64,000 nt of DNA, from assembly GCF_036053395.1 (NCBI RefSeq), contig NZ_CP107942.1, positions 5,422,501 to 5,486,500 on the forward strand, read 5' to 3'. Positions 18,391 to 27,519 of this stretch are shown here, in pieces. A program made the translations under genes and the position numbers. How positions within the stretch are numbered: the first letter of the stretch is position 1; every line of letters begins with the position of its first letter. The stretch is from Actinoplanes sp. NBC_00393 (GTDB lineage Bacteria; Actinomycetota; Actinomycetes; Mycobacteriales; Micromonosporaceae). A model generated the notes under the pieces. It searched no databases, was not told the origin of the DNA, and worked only from the letters and a program-made list of their open reading frames with translations.

Positions 18391-19446
18391 GGCCTCGTCG
18401 GGGATGCGGGCGGTCAGGCGGAAGCCGCCGTCGACGGGCTCGGCCAGCAGGGTTCCGCCCAGGCTGGTGATCCGCTCGCGCAGGCCGTCCAAGCCGTGGC
18501 CGGCGCCCGGCACGGCGCGCCAGCCCGGTGTCGACGGGCCCCGGTCGGCCACGCTGACCACCACGAACGAGCCGTCGCGGTGGACGCGTACGAGCACGTC
18601 CGACGACGGGCCGGCGTGGCGGGCGGTGTTGCTCAGGCCTTCGCGTACCGTCCGGCAGACCGCGACCTGCACTCCCTGCGTGACCTCGCCCAGCGGCTCG
18701 GCCGCCAGCCGCGGTCGCAGCCCGGCCGCTTCGGCGGCCCGCACGATGCCGGGCAGGGCGTCCAGGTTCTCCAGCGGGGTACGCGGACCGCCCGCCCCCG
18801 GTTCCCGGAGCACCGTGAGCATGCGACGGAGTTCGGCGGTGGCGTGCCGGCTGGCCTCCTCGATGTCGGTGAGCGCCTCCCCCACCTCGGGCGGTTTCGG
18901 CAGGTGGCGGGTGCTGGCCGCGCGCACGGTGATCAGGCCGAGCCCGTGCGAGACGAGATCGTGCAGGTCCCGGGCGATCCGCAGGCGCTCCTCGAGGACG
19001 GCCTCGGTCGCCGCCCACTCGGTGAGCCGGCGCTCGTAGTCGGCCCGGTCGGCCCGCCACCGCCGCACCGCCCAGATCACCGCGGCGACAGCGCTGCCGC
19101 CGATCACCGGCGGGATGATCCTGGTGGCCGGCCCGGAGGCGCCGACCGTGCACATCGCAAGGACCAGCACGGTGGCGACCACGGCGACGACCGGAACGGC
19201 ACGGCTGCGCCACGCCGGGCGCGGTTGGGCGGCCGCGGCGCCAGCGCTGGCTGGGGTGGCACGGCTGCGCCCAAACGGTTGGGCGGCCCCGGCACCGAAG
19301 ATGGCCGAGGTGGCACGGCTGCGCCGAAACGGTGGGGCCGCGGCGCCGTCGATGGCCGGGGTGGCACGGCTGCGCCGAAACGGTGGGGCCGCGGCGCCGT
19401 TGATGGCCGGGGTGGCACGGCTGCTCCGGAACGGTTGGGCGGGCAC
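18382..19446 (-). CDS. Two-component sensor histidine kinase (HisKA_3) with repeat-rich N-terminus
   Basis: 354 aa. Residues ~1-75 are repeats built on RSRATPAIxGAAAPPF. Two membrane segments follow (VVAVVATVLVLAMCTVG and IIPPVIGGSAVAAVIWAV), then the dimerisation/phosphorylation domain with RIARDLHDLVSHGLG (His acceptor) and a HATPase_c domain with EGLSNTARHAG (N box) and GHGLDGLRER (G box). It probably autophosphorylates and passes phosphate to the adjacent LuxR-type regulator. Without the repeats, a start just before the first membrane segment would give a normal-sized kinase, so the N-terminus is uncertain. Confidence 0.87.
   Translation of the reverse strand: MPAQPFRSSRATPAINGAAAPPFRRSRATPAIDGAAAPPFRRSRATSAIFGAGAAQPFGRSRATPASAGAAAAQPRPAWRSRAVPVVAVVATVLVLAMCTVGASGPATRIIPPVIGGSAVAAVIWAVRRWRADRADYERRLTEWAATEAVLEERLRIARDLHDLVSHGLGLITVRAASTRHLPKPPEVGEALTDIEEASRHATAELRRMLTVLREPGAGGPRTPLENLDALPGIVRAAEAAGLRPRLAAEPLGEVTQGVQVAVCRTVREGLSNTARHAGPSSDVLVRVHRDGSFVVVSVADRGPSTPGWRAVPGAGHGLDGLRERITSLGGTLLAEPVDGGFRLTARIPDEAGA
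19201..19440 (-). repeat. In-frame minisatellite in the kinase N-terminus
   Basis: The segment ACGGCTGC(G/T)CC recurs at 19201, 19261, 19315, 19366 and 19417, so units are 60, 54, 51 and 51 bp long, all multiples of three. The preserved phase suggests the repeats are, or recently were, translated as part of the histidine kinase. The two 51-bp units are nearly identical, so they are the youngest. Confidence 0.85.
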
Positions 19447-19545
19447 GGGCCCGACTGTAGTCCTCGGACCAGGGTCTTAGACGGTGCGCGGAAGCTGCGA
19501 GCCGGGTCCGATGTGCCCGGTCCGGTACGCCGGTTGACTGGCCCT

Positions 19546-20253
19546 ATGATCACGATCGACCAGGTCAGCAAGACCAAGGGCCGGGCCCGGATCCTGCACG
19601 AGGTGAGTTTCGAGGCGCGGCCCGGCCGGGTGACGGGCTTCCTCGGGCCGAACGGCGCCGGCAAGACGTCCACGCTGCGCATCCTGCTCGGGCTGGACCG
19701 CCCGGGCGGTGGGAGCGCACTGATCGACGGCCGACCGTACGCTGCCTGGGACCGCCCGCTGACCGTCGCCGGGGCGCTGCTGGACGGCAGCGGCGCGCAC
19801 CGGTCCCGGTCCGCCCGCGCCCATCTGCGCTGGGTGGCGGCGAGCAACGGGCTGCCCCGGGCCCGGGTCGAGGAGGTGCTCGACCTGGTCGGTCTCACCG
19901 GCGACGCGGGGAAGCGGGCCGGGAAGTTCTCGCTCGGCATGAGCCGCCGGCTCGGGCTGGCCGCGGCGCTGCTCGGCGATCCGGCGGTGTTGATCCTGGA
20001 CGAACCGGTGAACGGCCTGGACCCGGCGGGGATCCGGTGGATGCGGGCGTTCCTGCGGGACAGCGCCGACGAGGGCCGGACCGTTCTGCTCTCCAGTCAT
20101 CTGATGGGCGAGCTGGCCGAGATCGCCGACGACGTGGTGATCATCGATCGGGGCCGGGTGGTGACGCGGGGCACGCTCGCCGAGGTGACCGGTGGTCATC
20201 CGACGCTGGAGGACGCCTTCCTGGCGCTGACCGCGGCCGGCCGACCGTGGTGA
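19546..20253 (+). CDS. ABC transporter ATP-binding protein
   Basis: 235 aa from the ATG at 19546 (MITIDQVSKTKGRARILHEV); longer frames upstream are antisense to the kinase. Walker A is GPNGAGKTS, the signature is FSLGMSRRLGLAAALLG, Walker B LILDEPVNGLDP, and the switch histidine is in LLSSHLM. It is a bacitracin/drug-export type ATPase (BcrA/CcmA-like) of an ABC-2 exporter. It is coupled by GTGA overlaps to two permease genes. No clear Shine-Dalgarno precedes the start, so leaderless translation is possible. Confidence 0.92.
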   Translation: MITIDQVSKTKGRARILHEVSFEARPGRVTGFLGPNGAGKTSTLRILLGLDRPGGGSALIDGRPYAAWDRPLTVAGALLDGSGAHRSRSARAHLRWVAASNGLPRARVEEVLDLVGLTGDAGKRAGKFSLGMSRRLGLAAALLGDPAVLILDEPVNGLDPAGIRWMRAFLRDSADEGRTVLLSSHLMGELAEIADDVVIIDRGRVVTRGTLAEVTGGHPTLEDAFLALTAAGRPW

Positions 20254-20999
20254 GTCTCGTCCGCGCTGAGCTGCGCAAACTTCTCAGCCTGCGGACCGCC
20301 TGGGTGGGTCTGGTGCTGGGTCTGCTGGCGGCGCCCGCGCTCGTGGTGATCAACGCGCCCGCGACCCGCCGGGCGATCGCCGACGGGATCGTGGGCGACG
20401 TCTCCGACATCGGTTTCCAGAATCTCGGGATCGGCGTACTCGGCGCGATGATCCTCGGCGTGGTGACGGTGAGCAGCGAGTACACCGCGACCGGCGAGGA
20501 CACTCCGGGGGCACGCCAGCTCATCGCGACCCTCACCGCGGCGCCGCGCCGCACGCGGCTGATTGCCGCCAAGGCGGCCGCGCTCAGCCTGGTGGTCGCG
20601 CTGCAAGGGGCCCTCACCGCGGTCGCGACGCTCGCCCTGACACAACAGATGCACGGTACGGCGGTCCCGGCGCCCGAGCCGGTCCGGGTGCTGGCGGCGG
20701 TCTTCTACTGGACGCTGATCGCGCTTCTGGCGTACGCGATCACACTGATCGCCCGCAACGGCATCATCACGCTGACCCTGCTGATCGTGAACTCCGCGGT
20801 CGTGTCGTTCTCCTACCTGCTGACGAAGGTGACGCCGCTCGCCGCCTACCTGCCGGACATCGTCGGTGCGCACATGTTCCTGCGCAGCATCGACGTCCCG
20901 GTGCGGATCACGCCGGTGACCGCCGCGCTGGTGATGACCGCCTGGGTGGCCGGGCTGCTCGCGATCGCCGGATACCTCTTCCAGCGACGTGACGCGTGA
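20250..20999 (+). CDS. ABC-2 type transporter permease
   Basis: 249 aa from a GTG at 20250 that overlaps the ATPase stop. The N-terminus SLVRAELRKLLSLRTAWVG is typical of ABC-2 permeases, followed by about six hydrophobic segments, including ILGVVTVSSEYTATGE and the last AALVMTAWVAGLLAIAGYLF. It forms the membrane part of an exporter with the upstream ATPase and the downstream permease. The substrate is unknown; neighbouring two-component genes suggest a peptide antibiotic or cell-envelope stress, which is inference. Confidence 0.88.
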   Translation: MSLVRAELRKLLSLRTAWVGLVLGLLAAPALVVINAPATRRAIADGIVGDVSDIGFQNLGIGVLGAMILGVVTVSSEYTATGEDTPGARQLIATLTAAPRRTRLIAAKAAALSLVVALQGALTAVATLALTQQMHGTAVPAPEPVRVLAAVFYWTLIALLAYAITLIARNGIITLTLLIVNSAVVSFSYLLTKVTPLAAYLPDIVGAHMFLRSIDVPVRITPVTAALVMTAWVAGLLAIAGYLFQRRDA

Positions 21000-21553
21000 A
21001 CGCGTTCCGCGCCGAACTCGGCAAGCTGCTCACCCTGCCGTCGTTGTGGATCACCGCCCTGCTCACCGCGGCGGTGACGGTGCTGCTGCGGGCCGTCGGG
21101 CTGCCCGGCTCGGTGCTCGTACACACCCAGGCCGGGCTGCTGGTCCTCGGGGTGCTGGCCGCGGCACACGAGTACCAGGGCGGCGGTCAGATCCGGACCA
21201 CCCTGCTGGCGATGCCGCGCCGGCTGCCGCTCGCCGCCGCGAAGACCGCCGCGCTGACCGTGCTGGCTTTCCCGGTCGCCGGTGTGGTCGCGGCGCTGGC
21301 CGGGGAGCTGTCGGCAACCCCTCGGGCAGCGCTGTCGATGCTGGTGGCGGCGGGTGTCGGCGGACTCGTGCGGCAGACGGTGGCGTCGGTGGGGATCGTG
21401 CTCACGGCGTACGTCATCGTGGCTCCGTTGATGGCCGCGCGCCTGCCGGCGAGCGCGCGCTGGATGCCGGACGCCGGCTGGGCGGCCGCGCTGATCTGGG
21501 CTTTCGCCCTGGTCGCAGCCTGGGCGATCACCCTGCGCGGCCGCGACGCCTGA
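20996..21553 (+). CDS. Second ABC-2 type permease subunit (short)
   Basis: 185 aa from a GTG at 20996 overlapping the previous stop. It begins MNAFRAELGKLLTLPSLWI, parallel to the preceding permease, and has about five hydrophobic segments ending in WAAALIWAFALVAAWAITL. It is shorter than its neighbour by about 65 residues, but the gap is internal and the reading frame is intact. It probably makes a heterodimeric membrane domain with the upstream permease. Confidence 0.84.
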   Translation: MNAFRAELGKLLTLPSLWITALLTAAVTVLLRAVGLPGSVLVHTQAGLLVLGVLAAAHEYQGGGQIRTTLLAMPRRLPLAAAKTAALTVLAFPVAGVVAALAGELSATPRAALSMLVAAGVGGLVRQTVASVGIVLTAYVIVAPLMAARLPASARWMPDAGWAAALIWAFALVAAWAITLRGRDA

Positions 21554-21718
21554 AACTCAGCGGCAGGAGGCCGGCCAAAAGCCGCGGCGGGAGGCCGGCC
21601 AAGCGGTCGCGCAGGGTGGATCGCTACGGTGACGGCTCAGCGGCGGGAGCTGGTGAGGCGGCCGCACTGTCCTGAATTCAGGACGGGATCCGGCCGCTAT
21701 GGCCGATACGTTGCGGGC

Positions 21719-22552
21719 ATGACAGCCGAAACCCGTACCGTCCTGGTCACCGGCGCCACCGGCAACGTGGGCCGCCCGCTCGTCGACAGCCTGCTCGCGG
21801 GCGGCCACCGGGTCCGCGCCCTGACCCGCGACCCGGCCCGCGCCGCCCTGCCCGCCGGAGTCGACGTGATCGCCGGCAACCTCGCCGACACCGCCGGCCT
21901 GGCCCGGGCCTTCGACGGCGCCGACGCCGCCCACCTGATCACCTTCGGTGACGACTACGCCCCGCTGACCAACGGCGCCGAGATCGCCGCGCTGGCGATC
22001 AAGAGCGGGCTGGCGAAGGTGTCGATCCTCAAGGGAGACGTCACGAAGAGCCCGCTCGAGGCGGAGATCGAGGCCAGCGGCCTGCGCTGGACCGGCCTCG
22101 GCCCGGTGGAGTTCATGTCCAACACCCTGGATTGGGCCGAGTCGGTCCGGACCGAGTCGGTGATCCGGGCCGGCTTCCCGGAGTCCCGCAGCGCGATGAT
22201 CCACGACGGGGACATCGCCGAGACCGCCGCGGTCGTGCTGACCACCGACGGCCACGACGGCCGGGAGTACTGGCTGACCGGACCCGAGGTGCTGACCCCG
22301 CCGGACCAGGCCCGGATCATCGGCGAGGTGCTGGGCCGCGAGATCCGCTTCGTCGCGCTGTCCCGCGACGAGATGATCGCCGAGTGGCGCGGGCAGGGGT
22401 TCGGCGACGACGACATCGAGTTCTTCCTGGCGATGCGCACCGACCCGCCGGAGGCGGGATACACCGTGCTGCCCACGGTCGAGCAGGTCACCGGCCGCCC
22501 GGCCCGCACCTACCGGACTTGGGTCTCGGAGAACCGCGCGGCCTTCAGCTGA
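21719..22552 (+). CDS. NmrA-like NAD(P)-binding reductase (atypical SDR)
   Basis: 277 aa from the ATG at 21719. The dinucleotide motif VLVTGATGNVGRPLVDSLL lies at the N-terminus, with basic residues after beta-2 (LTRDPARA) suggesting NADP. The family (NmrA/HSCARG, SDR a5) includes quinone reductases and redox sensors and usually lacks the classical YxxxK. The substrate is unknown. The 165 bp before it holds a direct repeat (GGAGGCCGGCCAA at ~21566 and ~21590). A truncated relative begins at 63461. Confidence 0.86.
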   Translation: MTAETRTVLVTGATGNVGRPLVDSLLAGGHRVRALTRDPARAALPAGVDVIAGNLADTAGLARAFDGADAAHLITFGDDYAPLTNGAEIAALAIKSGLAKVSILKGDVTKSPLEAEIEASGLRWTGLGPVEFMSNTLDWAESVRTESVIRAGFPESRSAMIHDGDIAETAAVVLTTDGHDGREYWLTGPEVLTPPDQARIIGEVLGREIRFVALSRDEMIAEWRGQGFGDDDIEFFLAMRTDPPEAGYTVLPTVEQVTGRPARTYRTWVSENRAAFS

Positions 22553-22585
22553 CGGCCGCGCGGCCTTCGAAATCAACCACAGAGA

Positions 22586-24280
22586 TCACAACCGCAGGGG
22601 TACGACGTCCGGCGCGCCCAGTCGTGCCGCGTCGGCGGTCTCGTCGTCCTGCTGTTCCTGGGAAGCGCGTTCGGCCTCCACCCGCAGCCGGTAGTTCTCC
22701 ACCTCCCGCTCGATCTGGCCGGGTGTCCACCCCAGCACCCGGCCCATCAGCTCGGCCGCGTCCCGCGCGGCGACGGTGCCGCGGTCGAACGTCTCGATCG
22801 AGATCCGGGTACGCCGGGCGAGCACATCCACCAGATGCCGGGCCCCCTCGGCCGAGGCTGCGTAGACGAACTCGGCCCGCAGGTAGTCGTCGGCGCCCTC
22901 GATCGGCCGGCCCAGGTCCGGATCGTCGCGGATCAGGTCGAGCAGCTCCTGGGTGAGCGTGCCGTACCGGCCGAGCAGGTGCTCGACCCGGGCCACGTGC
23001 AGCCCGGAGGAGGCGGCCAGCAGACCCCGCCGGTTCCACAGCGCCGGATAGCCTTCCGCGCCGACCAGCGGCACCTGGTCGGTGACACAGCGCGCCACCG
23101 AGCGCGCCAGCCCGTGCACGCAGGCGTCGATCGCGTCCTTGGCCATCACCCGGTACGTCGTGTACTTGCCCCCGGCGACCACGACGAGCCCCGGCACCGG
23201 GCTGCCGACCGAGTGCTCCCGGGACAGCTTGGACGTCGAGTCCGACTCGCCGGTGAGCAGCGGCCGCAGCCCGGCGTAGACACCTTCCACGTCGGCGCGT
23301 TCCAGCGGCCGGGACAGGACCTTGTTCACCTCTCTGAGCAGGTAGTCGATGTCCTTGCTGGAGGCGGCCGGATGCGCCTTGTCCAGGGCCCAGTCGGTGT
23401 CGGTGGTGCCGACGATCCAGTGCCGGCCCCACGGGATCACGAAGAGCACGCTGGACGCGGTGCGCAGGATCAGCCCGGTCGAGGACTGGATCCGGTCGCG
23501 GGGTACGACCAGGTGGATGCCCTTCGACGCCCGGACGTGGATCTGCCCGCGTTCGCCGACCAGTTTCTGGGTGTCGTCGGTCCACACCCCGGTCGCGTTG
23601 ACCACCTGCTGGGCGCGGATCTCGAAGGTCCGGTCGTGTTCGAGGTCGTGGACGCGTACGCCGGTGACCCGCTCGCCCTCGCGCAGGAAGCCGACGACCT
23701 CGGTGCGGGAGACGACGTGCGCGCCGTACGCCGCGGCGGTCCGGGCCAGGAACAGGGTGTGCCGGGCGTCGTCCACCTTCGCGTCGTAGTACTGCAGCGC
23801 GCCGACCAGGGAGTCCGAACGCAGCGACGGGCAGGCCCGCAGCGCGCCCCGGCGGGTCAGGTGCCGGTGGCGGGGCAGCGAGTGCGACCACGCCATGGTG
23901 TCGTAGAGGGTGACCCCGAGCCCGGCGTAGAGCCGCTCCCAGCCGTGGTGCTGGAGCGGGTAGAGAAACCGGACCGGGCGGGCCAGGTGCGGCGCGAGGC
24001 GCTGCAGGATCAGACCGCGTTCCCGCAGCGCCTCGCGTACCAGCCCGAAGTCCAGCATCTCCAGATAGCGCAGGCCGCCGTGGATCAGCTTGCTGGACCG
24101 GCTGGAGGTGCCGGAGGCGAAGTCGCGCGCTTCGACGAGGCCCACGGTCAAACCCCTGGTGACCGCGTCGAGCGCGCAACCCGCCCCCACCACTCCCCCA
24201 CCGATCACCAGCACGTCGACCTCGGCCTCCGCGAGGGTGGTCAGGGCGGCGTCCCGGTAGTCCGGAGAAAGAGCTGTCAT
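22586..24280 (-). CDS. glpD: Glycerol-3-phosphate dehydrogenase (FAD, aerobic)
   Basis: 564 aa from the ATG at 24280. The N-terminal FAD site is VLVIGGGVVGAGCALDAV, followed by the GlpD segment GTSSRSSKLIHGGLRYLE. The DAO domain fills the middle, and the C-terminal DAO_C helical domain carries the ARCVTDQVPLVGAEGYPAL region. It oxidises glycerol-3-phosphate to dihydroxyacetone phosphate at the membrane, feeding the quinone pool. It begins 2 bp after the glpK stop and closes a glpF-glpK-glpD operon. Confidence 0.94.
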   Translation of the reverse strand: MTALSPDYRDAALTTLAEAEVDVLVIGGGVVGAGCALDAVTRGLTVGLVEARDFASGTSSRSSKLIHGGLRYLEMLDFGLVREALRERGLILQRLAPHLARPVRFLYPLQHHGWERLYAGLGVTLYDTMAWSHSLPRHRHLTRRGALRACPSLRSDSLVGALQYYDAKVDDARHTLFLARTAAAYGAHVVSRTEVVGFLREGERVTGVRVHDLEHDRTFEIRAQQVVNATGVWTDDTQKLVGERGQIHVRASKGIHLVVPRDRIQSSTGLILRTASSVLFVIPWGRHWIVGTTDTDWALDKAHPAASSKDIDYLLREVNKVLSRPLERADVEGVYAGLRPLLTGESDSTSKLSREHSVGSPVPGLVVVAGGKYTTYRVMAKDAIDACVHGLARSVARCVTDQVPLVGAEGYPALWNRRGLLAASSGLHVARVEHLLGRYGTLTQELLDLIRDDPDLGRPIEGADDYLRAEFVYAASAEGARHLVDVLARRTRISIETFDRGTVAARDAAELMGRVLGWTPGQIEREVENYRLRVEAERASQEQQDDETADAARLGAPDVVPLRL

Positions 24281-24282
24281 GA

Positions 24283-25800
24283 TCAGTCCACATCCACCCA
24301 GTCGAGGGTTCGCTGCACCGCCTTCTTCCACTTGCCGAAGCCCTGCTCGCGCTGTTCCTGCGACCAGTCCGGCTGCCAGCGCTGCGACTCGTTCCAGTTC
24401 TCGCGCAGTTCGTCGGTGTTCTTCCAGAAGCCCACCGCGAGGCCGGCCGCATATGCGGCGCCCAGTGCCGTCGTCTCGGCCACCACCGGGCGGCTGACCG
24501 GCACGCCGAGCACGTCCGCCTGGATCTGCATGCAGAGGTTGTTCATGGTGATGCCGCCGTCCACCTTGAGCACGTCCAGCGTCACCCCGGAGTCCTGTGC
24601 CATCGCGTCGACCACGTCGCGGGTCTGGTAGCAGATCGCTTCCAGGGTGGCCCGGGCGATGTGCGCGCTGGTGTTGAAGCGCGACAGCCCGACGATGGCG
24701 CCCCGCGCGTCCGACCGCCAGTAGGGCGCGAACAGGCCGGAGAACGCCGGTACGAAGTAGACGCCGCCGTTGTCCGGGACCTGCGCCGCCAGGCTCTCGC
24801 TCTCGGACGCCTCGTGGATGAGGTGCAGCTGGTCACGCAGCCACTGCACGGCGGAGCCGGTGACCGCGATCGAGCCTTCGAGGGCGTAGACCGGGGCGGC
24901 GTCGCCCAGCTTGTAGCAGACCGTCGTGAGCAGCCCGTTCTCCGAGCGGACCAGGTTCGTCCCGGTGTTGAGCAGCATGAAGTTGCCCGTACCGTAGGTG
25001 TTCTTGGCCTCGCCCGGTGCGAAGCAGACCTGGCCCACCGTGGCGGCCTGCTGGTCGCCGAGGTCCCCGGTGATCGGGACGTCGCCGCCCAGCGGTCCCG
25101 GCGAGTGCGCCGAGCCGTAGCTGTTCGGGTCGGAGGAGGGCCGGATCTCCGGCAGCATCTGCCGCGGGATGTTGAAGAACGACAGCAGCTCGTCGTCCCA
25201 GTCCAGCGTCTCCAGGTTCATCAGCATGGTGCGGCTGGCGTTGGTGACGTCGGTGAGGTGGTTGCCACCCTCCACGCCGCCGGTCATGTTCCAGATCAGC
25301 CAGCTGTCGGTGTTGCCGAAGATCGCGTCGCCGCGTTCGGCCGCCTCGCGGACGCCGTCGACGTTCTCCAGGATCCACTGGATCTTGCCGCCGGAGAAGT
25401 ACGTGGCCGGTGGCAGGCCGGCCTTGCGGCGGATGACGTCGCCGCGCCCGTCCCGGTCCAGCGCCGAGGCGATCCGGTCGGTACGCGTGTCCTGCCAGAC
25501 GATCGCGTTGTAGTAGGGCCGGCCGGTGCGCCGGTCCCACACCACCGCGGTCTCGCGCTGGTTGGTGATCCCGACCGCGGCCAGGTCGCTCGCCGCCAGG
25601 TTCGCCTTCTGCATCGCGGTGCGCACCACCGCGTTCGTACGCTCCCAAATCTCGATCGGATTGTGCTCCACCCAGCCGGCCTGAGGCAGGATCTGCTCGT
25701 GCTCGAGTTGGTGACGGCCCACCTCGTTGCCGCCGTGATCGAAGATCATGAATCGGGTGCTGGTGGTGCCCTGGTCCACTGCACCGACGAAGTCAGCCAC
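24283..25800 (-). CDS. glpK: Glycerol kinase (operon copy)
   Basis: 505 aa from a GTG at 25800 with GGAGG eight bases upstream; the protein begins [21 protein letters not shown] kinase motifs are DQGTTSTR (phosphate 1), [12 protein letters not shown], and [13 protein letters not shown] (adenosine). It phosphorylates glycerol to sn-glycerol-3-phosphate. It overlaps the glpF end by 8 bp and precedes glpD. A second, shorter glycerol kinase lies across the divergent promoter (27516-29009). Confidence 0.95.
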   Translation of the reverse strand: MADFVGAVDQGTTSTRFMIFDHGGNEVGRHQLEHEQILPQAGWVEHNPIEIWERTNAVVRTAMQKANLAASDLAAVGITNQRETAVVWDRRTGRPYYNAIVWQDTRTDRIASALDRDGRGDVIRRKAGLPPATYFSGGKIQWILENVDGVREAAERGDAIFGNTDSWLIWNMTGGVEGGNHLTDVTNASRTMLMNLETLDWDDELLSFFNIPRQMLPEIRPSSDPNSYGSAHSPGPLGGDVPITGDLGDQQAATVGQVCFAPGEAKNTYGTGNFMLLNTGTNLVRSENGLLTTVCYKLGDAAPVYALEGSIAVTGSAVQWLRDQLHLIHEASESESLAAQVPDNGGVYFVPAFSGLFAPYWRSDARGAIVGLSRFNTSAHIARATLEAICYQTRDVVDAMAQDSGVTLDVLKVDGGITMNNLCMQIQADVLGVPVSRPVVAETTALGAAYAAGLAVGFWKNTDELRENWNESQRWQPDWSQEQREQGFGKWKKAVQRTLDWVDVD

Positions 25801-26638
25801 GGCGTGCCTCCACGTTGTCGTCCTCTCCACGGGGTGTCGGTACCCGGCCCGGCTCCGGCGGTTCCGCCGAGGGCAGGAAGCGCCCGACCAGAACTTTGTA
25901 CAGGCCCGCGCCGATGACACCACCGATGATGGGCGCGACTATCGGCACCCAGAAGTAGAGATACCCCGTCTGATCTCGGAACGCGTCCTCATAACCGGTG
26001 AGGAAGCTGGCGAGTCTCGGCCCGAAGTCACGGGCCGGGTTGATCGCGTAGCCGGCGGCGGTCCCCCACGCCATGCCGATGCCGACGACGATCAGGCCGA
26101 TGATGAACGGGGCCAGGTTGGCCTGCGGTGGTGTGCTGAGCACGTCGGTGACCGCGAGGATCAGGAACAGCAGGATCGCGGTGCCGATGATCTGGTCGCG
26201 GAACGCGCCCCACTCGCCGATCGGCAGCGTGCCGTTGCCCGGCAGGGTGGAGAAGACACCCTGCGTCTTGATGGTCAGTCCCGGGTCCGCCGCGTTCAGG
26301 ACCTCGGTGTAGTTCCAGCGCACCAGAAGGGCCGCGACGAACGCGCCGAGGAACTGGGCCACGATGTACGGTGCCACCTTGCGCCAGGAGAAGCCCTGGA
26401 AGACGGCGAGCGCGATGGTGACCGCCGGATTGAGGTGCGCGCCGCTGATCCGCGCCGCGACGTAGACGCCGAACACCACGCCCAGGCCCCAGGCCCAGGC
26501 GATACTGTCGTGATCGCCGATACCGGCCCCGGCGACCTGCGCCACCACGCCGACACCGAACAGAATGAGGATCATCGTGCCGGCGAACTCGGCCGCGAAC
26601 TCGCCGAGCAAGCCGGGGATCTTGGGTCGTGTAGCCAT
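25793..26638 (-). CDS. glpF: Glycerol facilitator (aquaglyceroporin)
   Basis: 281 aa with GGGAGG upstream of the ATG at 26638. It is an MIP-family channel with both NPA boxes: [10 protein letters not shown] after the second helix and [13 protein letters not shown] in the second half. The D after the second NPA-R box (ARDFGPR) is the glycerol-channel position. About six membrane helices are followed by a Pro/Glu-rich cytoplasmic tail. It lets glycerol diffuse in for GlpK trapping. It is the first gene of the glpFKD operon, divergent from an IclR regulator. Confidence 0.94.
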   Translation of the reverse strand: MATRPKIPGLLGEFAAEFAGTMILILFGVGVVAQVAGAGIGDHDSIAWAWGLGVVFGVYVAARISGAHLNPAVTIALAVFQGFSWRKVAPYIVAQFLGAFVAALLVRWNYTEVLNAADPGLTIKTQGVFSTLPGNGTLPIGEWGAFRDQIIGTAILLFLILAVTDVLSTPPQANLAPFIIGLIVVGIGMAWGTAAGYAINPARDFGPRLASFLTGYEDAFRDQTGYLYFWVPIVAPIIGGVIGAGLYKVLVGRFLPSAEPPEPGRVPTPRGEDDNVEARRG

Positions 26639-26702
26639 GCTCCCTCCCTGATTCCGATGTCCTGGACGCTAGGAAGGGCATGGATATGAGGCAATGAACA
26701 GC

Positions 26703-26726
26703 GGTCGGCATTGTCGAACATCGACC
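26703..26726. promoter_or_regulatory. Candidate IclR-type operator in glpF / iclR gap
   Basis: The 125-bp divergent gap contains GGTCG-N14-CGACC with an internal TTGTCGAACATCG segment, resembling the imperfect palindromes bound by IclR/GylR proteins. If real, it would control both directions. Assigned by position and symmetry only. Confidence 0.4.
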
Positions 26727-26763
26727 ACAGCGCGTCGTCACGCGGTGGCATAGAGTCCGAAAC

Positions 26764-27519
26764 ATGCCCGGCACGGTGCAGTCGATCGAGCGAGCCGCCG
26801 CGATCCTGCGGATACTGGCGACTGGCCCGGGCCGGCTCGGTCTCAGCGAGATCGCCCGCGCCCTCGACCTGGCCAAAGGCACCACCCACGGCATCCTGCG
26901 CACGCTGCAGGTGGTCGGTTTCGTCGAGCAGGACCGGGTCTCCGGGCAGTACCAGCTCGGCGGCGCGCTGCTGCACCTGGGCACCAGCTATCTCGACATC
27001 AACGAACTGCGCTCCCGGTCGATCAACTGGGCCGACCCGCTCGCCGCGCGCAGCGGGGAGGCGGTCCGGATCGGCACCGTCCTGGAGGGCCGGGTGCTGG
27101 TCGTGCACCACGTCTTCCGGCCCGACGACACGTTCCAGACCCTCGACGTCGGTGCCCTGCTGCCGTTGCACGCCACCGCGATGGGCAAGGTGCTGCTGGC
27201 GTACCGGGCCGGTTCTTTCGATTTCTCGGATCTCGAGGCGTTCACGCGGCTGACCATCGTGGAGCCCCGCGCGCTCGCCACCGCGCTGGAGGGTGTCCGC
27301 GAAGCCGGCTGGGCCACCGAGGTCGAGGAGTTCCTGCTCGGCCAGGCCGCCGTCGCGGCGCCGATCCGCGGTTACGGCGGCCTGGTGGTCGGCGCGATCG
27401 GCATCTCCGGGCCGGTCGAGCGCATCTGCGACAGCCACTACCGGCCGCACCCCCGCCTCGTCAGCTACGTCCGCGACGCCGCCCGCGCGGTGTCCCGCGA
27501 CCTGGGAGCCGCCCGATGA
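26764..27519 (+). CDS. IclR-family transcriptional regulator (GylR-like)
   Basis: 251 aa. The N-terminal winged helix-turn-helix ([14 protein letters not shown] ... [22 protein letters not shown]) is followed by the IclR effector domain with [15 protein letters not shown] and a C-terminal [14 protein letters not shown]. In Streptomyces, GylR of this family represses the glycerol operon; location between glpFKD and a second glpK points to the same role. Its stop overlaps the ATG of the second glycerol kinase (ATGA). Confidence 0.9.
   Translation: MPGTVQSIERAAAILRILATGPGRLGLSEIARALDLAKGTTHGILRTLQVVGFVEQDRVSGQYQLGGALLHLGTSYLDINELRSRSINWADPLAARSGEAVRIGTVLEGRVLVVHHVFRPDDTFQTLDVGALLPLHATAMGKVLLAYRAGSFDFSDLEAFTRLTIVEPRALATALEGVREAGWATEVEEFLLGQAAVAAPIRGYGGLVVGAIGISGPVERICDSHYRPHPRLVSYVRDAARAVSRDLGAAR

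Noticed and set aside
18352..20253. 633-codon frame joining antisense kinase sequence to the ABC ATPase
   Set aside because: The ATPase family start is at 19546; everything upstream is antisense to the histidine kinase.
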